DNA of 64,000 bases, from contig JAGAJB010000015.1 of NCBI GenBank assembly GCA_017626295.1, positions 84,749 to 148,748 of the forward strand, read 5' to 3'. Positions 58,458 through 64,000 of the stretch are shown here, in pieces. The notes under the pieces were generated by a model that saw only the letters and a program-made list of their open reading frames with translations, had not been told where the DNA came from and made no database searches. The stretch comes from Clostridia bacterium (GTDB lineage: Bacteria > Bacillota > Clostridia > Oscillospirales > Acutalibacteraceae). The translations under genes were made by a program, and so were the position numbers. Each line of letters opens with the position of its first letter. Position 1 is the stretch's first letter.

Positions 58458-58526
58458 CGAAAGAGCGTTATTAAAAATGTAGAAAATGCGTGGTCGGATT
58501 TGTTCACATTTAAATTTTACTTTAGT

Positions 58527-58555
58527 TTGACTTTAAGTTCTGTTAGATGTATTAT
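58527..58555 (+). promoter_or_regulatory. Promoter of GH31-rsmG
   Basis: TTGACT at 58527-58532 and TATTAT at 58550-58555 with 17 bp between. Confidence 0.6.
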
Positions 58556-58611
58556 AATATAGAAAAATTATGTAAACAAATCTTTAGGGTAGTACCCGAA
58601 AGGAGTTTTTT

Positions 58612-61017
58612 ATGGAACGTTTTTATGACAGATTTAAACCCGAATGTTCTCCTGTTGCTCCGGAGAGTCACACTATTGTGCGCAAAAATGTGAGAATAAC
58701 AGTTCTTACACCTTGTCTTTTGCGTGTGGAAACTCAGAGCAAAGGCAAATTCTGTGATGAGCCTACACAGAGTGTGTGGTTCCGTGATTTTTGCAAACCC
58801 GAATTTAAAGTTAACGAGTCATCGGATACAGTGGAAATTAAAACTACTAAAGCAAATTTCCTGTATTCTTTCAAAACACAGAAGATGGTTCGCATTAAAC
58901 TTCGCGACGGAAGAATTGTAACTAACTATACTTCCGGCAACCTTAAAGGTACTTGCCGTACTCTTGATATAACCGCAGGTTTACCCATTCTCGGTGACGG
59001 TGTGGTTTCTAAAAACGGTGTTGCACTTCTTGATGACAGCGAAACACTTATACTTAAAGAGGACGGAACTATTGTTCCGCGTAAATATAAAGGTACGGAT
59101 ATTTACTATTTTGCATACGGTAATAATTATGTGGGTGCAACAACTGATTTATACAAGTTAACAGGCAAAGTTCCCCTTATTCCCCGATATGCTCTTTCTA
59201 ACTGGTGGAGCAGATATAAAGCCTATTCACAGGACGAATATCTTTCACTTATGGACAGATTCAAAGAGGAAGAAATCCCCATTACCGTTGCTACTGTGGA
59301 TATGGATTGGCACTGGGTTGATATTAAGAACAAATTCGGTAAAGACAGCCATAAAGTGACAGCCCATAAGAATTTTATGGAGTATGTTTATGATGTGTGG
59401 TCAACAGGCTGGACGGGATATTCATTTAACACAGACCTTTTCCCCGACCCTGCGGGTTTCCTTAAAAAGTTGAAAGACGACAATTACAGGGTTACATTTA
59501 ATCTTCATCCCTCAATGGGTGTCCGTTGGTTTGAAGACCAGTATGAAGATATGTGTAAGGCTATGGGTCAGGACCCCAAAAAGAAACAGCCTGTTGAATT
59601 TGATATAACGGATAAAAAATTCACCGAAAATTATTTCAAAATTCTTCACCATCCTCTTGAAAAGATGGGTGTTGATTTCTGGTGGATAGATTGGCAGCAG
59701 GGCACAAAAACAAAAACTCCCGGTCTTGATCCCTTGTGGGCTCTTAACCATTATCATTTTCTTGATAATGCAAAGAACAATAACAGACCTCTTATCCTTT
59801 CCCGTTTCTGCGGTGCAGGTAGTCAGCGCTACCCCTTAGGTTTCAGCGGTGATACTACTCAGACCTGGTCAAGCCTTGAATTCCAACCCGGTTTTACCGC
59901 TACTGCATCAAACATCGGTTATCCTTGGTGGAGCCACGATATAGGCGGTCACTGTATGGGTAAAAAGGATGACGAACTTTATATCCGTTGGTTACAGTTG
60001 GGTGTTTTCAGTCCCATTATGCGACTTCACTCAACAAATAACGAGTTTATGGGTAAAGAGCCTTGGAATTACAGCGGTCCTATTGAAAAAATTGCAAAAG
60101 AAAATCTTCGTTTGCGTCATAAACTTCTTCCCTACATATACACAATGAACTACCGCACACATACAGAGTGCCGTGCTATTTGCGAGCCTATGTATTATGC
60201 ATATCCGGAAGAGAAAAGGGCTTATGAATGTAAGAACGAATTCTTCTTCGGTACTGAACTTATAGTTGCCCCCATAACCGAGCATACATCTACCGATAAT
60301 AATATGGCAAGTGTAAGCGTCTGGGTTCCCGAAGGCAGATTTACCGATATTTTCACAGGCAGAATTTATAGCGGTAACCAGTTTGTGAAGATGTACCGTG
60401 ATATTGAAAATATTCCCGTACTTGCAAAGGCGGGCGCAATTATTCCTATGAGCGTAAATGACAGGTTGAATGATTGCACAAACCCCGAAGACCTTGAACT
60501 TTGGGTTTACAGAGGTAATAATACGTTTACTCTTTACGAGGATGACGGTGAAACACTTTCCTACAAAGACGGCGCATATCTTAAAACTCCCTTTACCGTT
60601 AAAGAGGACGGTTCAACCGTAACATTTGTCATCGCAAAAGGCGAAGGCGATGTGAGCGTAGTTCCCGAAAAGAGAAATTATACAATTAAGTTTAAAGATA
60701 TTGCAGGCGCAGATGTCACTGTAAAAGTAAACGGAAGAAAGCGTAATGTAAATGCCGGAAAATGTGGCGGTACACTTGTACTCAATATTACTGCTTCACC
60801 CGAAGACTGTGTTGAAATTACTCTTGCAGATTCTGTTTACCTTACAAATAAGGATAAAAAACAGGCTCTTACAGAAACCATTGCAAAATACCAGATGGGT
60901 AATGATTACAAGGGTATGATTTTCACAGAGTTCTTAAAGAACGAAAAGAGCCTTCCGCCTCTTGCTGAAAACTTTACAGGTCCTATAAACGAAATTCTTA
61001 AACTTTACAGAGGTTAA
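58612..61017 (+). CDS. Glycoside hydrolase family 31 (alpha-glucosidase/alpha-xylosidase type)
   Basis: 801 residues, no signal peptide. LIPRYALSNWWSRYKAYSQD opens the barrel, ITVATVDMDWHWVDIK and GVDFWWIDWQQGTKTKTPG carry the nucleophile (the Asp in W-I-D-W-Q-Q), and RFCGAGSQRYPLGFSGDTTQ and TWSSLEFQPGFTATASNIGY the acid/base part (S-G-D). PWWSHDIGGH and MRLHSTNNEF follow. The W-I-D-W-Q-Q form is found in a cytoplasmic subgroup that differs from classic alpha-glucosidases. It uses imported oligosaccharides. The rsmG gene begins 2 bp after its stop, so they share a transcript although functions differ. Confidence 0.93.
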   Translation: MERFYDRFKPECSPVAPESHTIVRKNVRITVLTPCLLRVETQSKGKFCDEPTQSVWFRDFCKPEFKVNESSDTVEIKTTKANFLYSFKTQKMVRIKLRDGRIVTNYTSGNLKGTCRTLDITAGLPILGDGVVSKNGVALLDDSETLILKEDGTIVPRKYKGTDIYYFAYGNNYVGATTDLYKLTGKVPLIPRYALSNWWSRYKAYSQDEYLSLMDRFKEEEIPITVATVDMDWHWVDIKNKFGKDSHKVTAHKNFMEYVYDVWSTGWTGYSFNTDLFPDPAGFLKKLKDDNYRVTFNLHPSMGVRWFEDQYEDMCKAMGQDPKKKQPVEFDITDKKFTENYFKILHHPLEKMGVDFWWIDWQQGTKTKTPGLDPLWALNHYHFLDNAKNNNRPLILSRFCGAGSQRYPLGFSGDTTQTWSSLEFQPGFTATASNIGYPWWSHDIGGHCMGKKDDELYIRWLQLGVFSPIMRLHSTNNEFMGKEPWNYSGPIEKIAKENLRLRHKLLPYIYTMNYRTHTECRAICEPMYYAYPEEKRAYECKNEFFFGTELIVAPITEHTSTDNNMASVSVWVPEGRFTDIFTGRIYSGNQFVKMYRDIENIPVLAKAGAIIPMSVNDRLNDCTNPEDLELWVYRGNNTFTLYEDDGETLSYKDGAYLKTPFTVKEDGSTVTFVIAKGEGDVSVVPEKRNYTIKFKDIAGADVTVKVNGRKRNVNAGKCGGTLVLNITASPEDCVEITLADSVYLTNKDKKQALTETIAKYQMGNDYKGMIFTEFLKNEKSLPPLAENFTGPINEILKLYRG

Positions 61018-61018
61018 T

Positions 61019-61732
61019 ATGTCAGTAATTGATATTTTAAAAAGCAATGCTGCCGATTACGGCATTGAAATAAGTTCCGACCTTGAGGGAAAACTGGAAA
61101 AGTATGCAGAACTTTTAAAAGATTGGAATGAAAAAATAAACCTTACCGCCATTCTTGACGATGAAGGTATTGCCGTAAAGCACTTTTTGGATTGCTTGCT
61201 TGTTTCAAAAGTGGCGGATTTCAAAAAAGGTGATAGGGTAATAGACGTGGGTACAGGGGCAGGTTTCCCCGGTCTTGTTATTGCGGCGGCATATCCCGAT
61301 GTGGAAGTTACGCTTCTTGACTCCACAGGCAAAAAACTCAAAGCCGTAGAAAATATGGCACAGGAAATGGGCGTAAAAAATGCAGAAGTTATTCATATGA
61401 GAGCCGAAGAAGCGGGCAAGAAACCTGAATTTCGTGAAAAATATGATTTCGCTACTGCAAGGGCGGTTGCAGAACTTCGGGTACTTTTGGAATATACTTT
61501 GCCTTTTGTAAAGGTTGGCGGAACGTTTTTATCTCTTAAAGGTGCATCGGCTGTTGATGAAATTGACGGTGCAAAGAACTCGTTAAAGACTCTCGGCGGT
61601 AAAATTGAGGGTATAAATGAGTTTACTTTACCCGGCGGTGACAAAAGAGCCATAATAAATGTGAAAAAGATTTCGCATATTCCGCCAAAGTTTCCGAGGG
61701 TATCGGCACAAATCGCCAAAAAGCCCTTATAA
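61019..61732 (+). CDS. rsmG: 16S rRNA (guanine-527-N7)-methyltransferase
   Basis: 237 residues. WNEKINLTAILDDEGIAVKH then FLDCLL is the RsmG start, VIDVGTGAGFPGLVIAAAYP the SAM motif I, VTLLDSTGKKLKAVENMAQE the ribose site and DFATARAVAELRVLLEYTLP the R-A-V/A signature. It methylates G527 of 16S rRNA; loss is linked to streptomycin resistance in other species. The start is directly behind the GH31 stop. The noc gene follows after a terminator, which preserves part of the common mnmG-rsmG-noc-parAB order. Confidence 0.96.
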   Translation: MSVIDILKSNAADYGIEISSDLEGKLEKYAELLKDWNEKINLTAILDDEGIAVKHFLDCLLVSKVADFKKGDRVIDVGTGAGFPGLVIAAAYPDVEVTLLDSTGKKLKAVENMAQEMGVKNAEVIHMRAEEAGKKPEFREKYDFATARAVAELRVLLEYTLPFVKVGGTFLSLKGASAVDEIDGAKNSLKTLGGKIEGINEFTLPGGDKRAIINVKKISHIPPKFPRVSAQIAKKPL

Positions 61733-61745
61733 TTTCCCCGAATAC

Positions 61746-61794
61746 AAGCATTTTCGGTCGATTTCCCCCGACCGAAAATGCTTTATTTTTTTAA
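61746..61794 (+). terminator. Terminator of GH31-rsmG
   Basis: AAGCATTTTCGGT and ACCGAAAATGCTT are perfect 13-bp arms, extended by CG/CG, followed by TATTTTTTT. Confidence 0.9.
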
Positions 61795-61867
61795 CTTTCC
61801 GTGATATAGTGTAGTCACAGAGAGGGAAACAAGACAGGCTTTGTGGATGAGTCGGAAAGGATACAGA

Positions 61868-62707
61868 ATGTTAAAAACTCCATCAAAAAACAAAGCAAAT
61901 TGTCAGATACAACTTTTGCCCCACGAAATAATTTTACCCAATCCTCATCAGCCCAGGGTAAGATTCGATTACAATGAATTGGAAGGACTTGCAGTTTCCG
62001 TAAGAACTAACGGAATGTTGCAGCCGATAAACGTAAGAAAACTTTCAGACGGAAAGTATGAACTTATTTCGGGCGAAAGAAGGCTCAGAGCAGCACGAAT
62101 GGTGGGAATGAATAAAATTCCCTGTGTGGTTATGGATGTTTCCGATGAACAGTCCGCTTTATTCGCAATTATTGAAAACGTGCAAAGACAGAATCTTGAC
62201 TTCTTTGAAGAAGCGGTGGCTATTGAAAGACTTATGACTGAACACGGACTTTCACAGGAAGAAATTTCAAGAAAACTGGGAAAAGCACAGTCAACATTAT
62301 CGAATAAACTCCGTCTTTTAAGATTGCCCGAAGATTTAAGGGATAAAATTACTTACGCGGGACTTACGGAACGCCACGCAAGAGCATTACTTACATTACC
62401 CGACAACTCCACAAGGGGCAGGGTACTTGATATAATTATTGAACGTCATCTTACGGTTTCAGAGTCTGAAAGACTTATAAATGATGTTCAGCGGAGGAAA
62501 AAATCCAAAAACAAACCGCAGATGCGGGCATATAAGGATATGAGAATTTTTCTTAACACCCTTAATCATGCGGTTGACGCTATAAGAAAAGCGGGTATAG
62601 AGGCAGATACCGCAAAAAGCGAAACCGACGAATATTTTGAGTATGTAATAAGAATCTCAAAACCCGAAGAAGCCACGGTTGCCACAATTACAACACAGGC
62701 AGTATGA
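61868..62707 (+). CDS. noc: ParB/Noc-family nucleoid occlusion protein
   Basis: 279 residues from the ATG at 61868 (AAAGGA upstream). LPHEIILPNPHQPRVRFDYN, YELISGERRLRAARMVGMNK (the CTP-binding G-E-R-R motif) and IIENVQRQNLDFFEEAVAIE are ParB signatures; LSQEEISRKLGKAQSTLSNK is the HTH that reads the DNA site. The C-terminal part (IFLNTLNHAVDAIRKAGIEA) dimerises. Position behind rsmG and lack of a ParA neighbour favour Noc over ParB. It blocks division over the chromosome. No matching Noc or parS site was noticed in this window. Confidence 0.88.
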   Translation: MLKTPSKNKANCQIQLLPHEIILPNPHQPRVRFDYNELEGLAVSVRTNGMLQPINVRKLSDGKYELISGERRLRAARMVGMNKIPCVVMDVSDEQSALFAIIENVQRQNLDFFEEAVAIERLMTEHGLSQEEISRKLGKAQSTLSNKLRLLRLPEDLRDKITYAGLTERHARALLTLPDNSTRGRVLDIIIERHLTVSESERLINDVQRRKKSKNKPQMRAYKDMRIFLNTLNHAVDAIRKAGIEADTAKSETDEYFEYVIRISKPEEATVATITTQAV

Positions 62708-62747
62708 AAATATAAATTTTGATATAATCTCCGAAAGGAGTTTATAT

Positions 62748-62846
62748 AGTGTAGCAGACCCCTGTTACACAAGCCATATCTTTCTCTTTCACACCCCACA
62801 TCCACAGCGGAACGCCACTACTGAAAAGTAGTGGCGTTCTGCGTGT
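62748..62846 (+). other. Two stem-loops behind noc
   Basis: GTGTAGCAG and CTGTTACAC (about 62,748-62,770) form one stem. A second, stronger one has arms GGAACGCCACTACT and AGTAGTGGCGTTC around GAAA (about 62,809-62,842). Neither is followed by a T-run, so they may be a repeat element, an RNA end or a weak terminator. No gene is seen in 62708-62924. Confidence 0.55.
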
Positions 62847-62924
62847 AGGCAAAGCATTTATATAGCATATTGAAATAACGGGTTACGGGTGATATTATTA
62901 AAGAAAAAAGAAACGGATAATTAT

Positions 62925-63611
62925 ATGGATAAAAAGAATTATATACAGAAGAAACTGTTTTCTTTAGCAGATTTAAAATATAAAGATTTTCACAGTAAAC
63001 TTATGCCTACGGTTGACCCCGATTCAATAATAGGTGTGAGAGTTCCTGTGCTCCGAAATCTTGCAAAAGAACTGAATGGGTCGGAATATAAAGATGAATT
63101 TCTTGCGACACTTCCTCATAAATACTATGAGGAAAATAATCTTCACGCTTTCCTTATTGAAAAAATTACTGATTACAATGAATTGGTAAAGGAACTTGAC
63201 CGCTTTTTGCCCTTTGTGGATAATTGGGCAACTTGCGATATGATGTCACCGAAGATTTTTAAAAAGAATAAAGAAAAACTTCTTTATGAAATAGACAGGT
63301 GGCTGAAATCGGGTGATACTTATACTGTCCGTTACGGAATAAAGTGCCTTATGCAACACTATCTTGATGAAGATTTTAAAGAGGAGTATTTTGAAAAAGT
63401 AATTAACATAAAAAGCGAAGAATACTATATAAATATGATGCGTGCCTGGTATTTTGCAACGGCTCTTTCAAAGCGGTACGAATTGAGTATTAAAGTTCTG
63501 GAAGAGAGAAAACTGGACAAATGGACGCACAATAAAACAATACAGAAAGCAATGGAAAGTTACTGTGTATTGCCCCAAAATAAAGAATATATAAAAAGTC
63601 TGAAATACTGA
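62925..63611 (+). CDS. DNA alkylation repair protein, AlkD-like
   Basis: 228 residues from the ATG at 62925; the ribosome site is weak and a GTG 12 codons upstream cannot be excluded. The HEAT-like helical repeats are typical: GVRVPVLRNLAKELNGSEYK, FLPFVDNWATCDMMSPKIF with the W and D (V-D-N-W-A-T-C-D) of the AlkD active site, YTVRYGIKCLMQHYLDEDF, and DKWTHNKTIQKAMESYCVLP. It removes or handles alkylated bases without flipping them. It is followed by a terminator. Confidence 0.92.
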   Translation: MDKKNYIQKKLFSLADLKYKDFHSKLMPTVDPDSIIGVRVPVLRNLAKELNGSEYKDEFLATLPHKYYEENNLHAFLIEKITDYNELVKELDRFLPFVDNWATCDMMSPKIFKKNKEKLLYEIDRWLKSGDTYTVRYGIKCLMQHYLDEDFKEEYFEKVINIKSEEYYINMMRAWYFATALSKRYELSIKVLEERKLDKWTHNKTIQKAMESYCVLPQNKEYIKSLKY

Positions 63612-63655
63612 AAAATGCTCTTTGCGAAAATTGTCGTAAAGAGCATTTTTTATAT
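63610..63655 (+). terminator. Terminator of the AlkD-like gene
   Basis: AAAAATGCTCTTT and AAAGAGCATTTTT are perfect 13-bp arms around a 14-base loop, followed by TTATAT. Confidence 0.85.
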
Positions 63656-63660
63656 GTATC

Positions 63661-64000
63661 TGTTATGGTACACTTGATAGGTGACAAATAAAAAAGAAAA
63701 AACAACTCAAATATGATATGATGTTAATAACCACAAAAACGTCAAACATATAGGAGTTGAATTTTCAGTGATAAGTTTAACATCAAAAGCACACTTTCGT
63801 CAACGGGTAATTCGATATTCAGAGAAAAACGGTGTAACAAAAGCAGCAAACAGATTCAGAGTGAGCAGAAATGCAATTTATGAATGGAAAGCCAAATATG
63901 ACGGAAATTGGAAGAGCTTAATAGATAAGTCACATCGACCGCACCATCATCCTGCAGAACACAGCCAAGAAGAATATGACCTGATAAAAAGATATTGGAA
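63661..64000 (+). mobile_element. Left end of an insertion sequence (IS481/IS3-like), cut by window end
   Basis: The element probably starts near 63,661 with TGTTATGGTACACTTGATAG then GTGACA, which resembles a terminal inverted repeat of IS481-type elements; the other end is outside the window, so the repeat cannot be matched. The transposase gene begins at 63768. It lies immediately behind the terminator of the AlkD-like gene. Confidence 0.6.
63768..64000 (+). CDS. Transposase N-terminus (helix-turn-helix), partial
   Basis: 77 residues are visible from the GTG at 63768; AGGAG lies 11 bases upstream. ISLTSKAHFRQRVIRYSEKN and GVTKAANRFRVSRNAIYEWK then AKYDG form a helix-turn-helix of the IS481/IS3 transposase type, followed by a linker with SHRPHHHPAEHSQEEYDLIK. 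The catalytic DDE part lies outside the window, so the gene's integrity cannot be judged. Confidence 0.8.
   Translation, partial: MISLTSKAHFRQRVIRYSEKNGVTKAANRFRVSRNAIYEWKAKYDGNWKSLIDKSHRPHHHPAEHSQEEYDLIKRYW

Overview
The window looks like a chromosomal segment of a gut-type, low-to-mid GC Firmicute of the class Clostridia. The signs are strong AGGAGG-type ribosome sites, TTGACA-17-TATAAT promoters, rho-independent terminators at most gene ends, GlnRS next to GluRS, an rsmG-noc pair, a cohesin/dockerin-type secreted protein, and several genes for glycan and uronate use. The assignment to Clostridia, perhaps Oscillospirales, is inference from gene content.

Region 1 (1-7,285) is accessory. It holds the end of a metallo-beta-lactamase-fold hydrolase that meets a second, apparently truncated gene; a BlaI repressor with two 17-bp operators, followed by a frameshifted M56 (BlaR1-like) sensor peptidase; and a compact two-gene cassette pairing a HEPN-type protein with a PD-(D/E)XK nuclease. 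The cassette has its own promoter with a palindromic operator candidate, and it is the best candidate for an undescribed defence system.

Region 2 (7,286-22,250) is a long minus-strand array of 15 small enzyme genes that modify small molecules or RNA: GNAT acetyltransferases (two fused to other domains), three SAM methyltransferases, an APH-type phosphotransferase, two P-loop kinases, GrpB, a DinB-like protein and a TIM-barrel protein. A Phd/RelE-type toxin-antitoxin pair sits inside it. The array's upstream end has a consensus promoter, an 18-codon leader peptide and a rho-independent terminator before the first GNAT gene, which is the layout of a translation-sensing attenuator. A second promoter-to-terminator unit further upstream may be a small RNA. 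To the right lie another GNAT, a Fic protein and a truncated large serine recombinase, so the region has probably been moved and is partly decaying.

Region 3 (22,251-44,900) is more housekeeping-like: a frameshifted nucleoside hydrolase, GH95 and PHP genes, an ABC exporter plus the deoD-deoB-cdd-pdp nucleoside salvage operon, an alanine/glycine:cation symporter, a MGH1-like glycoside hydrolase with uxaC, and a LytTR/GHKL two-component operon. In that operon the regulator follows three membrane-protein genes, two of which are tandem duplicates, and an 11-bp direct repeat with 21-bp period lies upstream of the promoter. The gltX-glnS genes follow, with two small genes behind them.

Region 4 (44,940-64,000) contains RNase P RNA (class A), a cohesin/dockerin protein, a mirrored divergent promoter between a histidine phosphatase and a Nudix hydrolase, a DUF5058 membrane pair, a YfcE phosphoesterase, a three-gene operon of unknown small proteins, a HAD-PHP fusion, ogg, a cobalamin-riboswitch-controlled DUF4430 lipoprotein/ECF S-component pair, DUF1846, GH31, rsmG, noc, an AlkD-like glycosylase, and the start of a transposase running off the end. 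All three broken genes with clear frame or end damage lie left of 23.2 kb, in or next to the accessory half.
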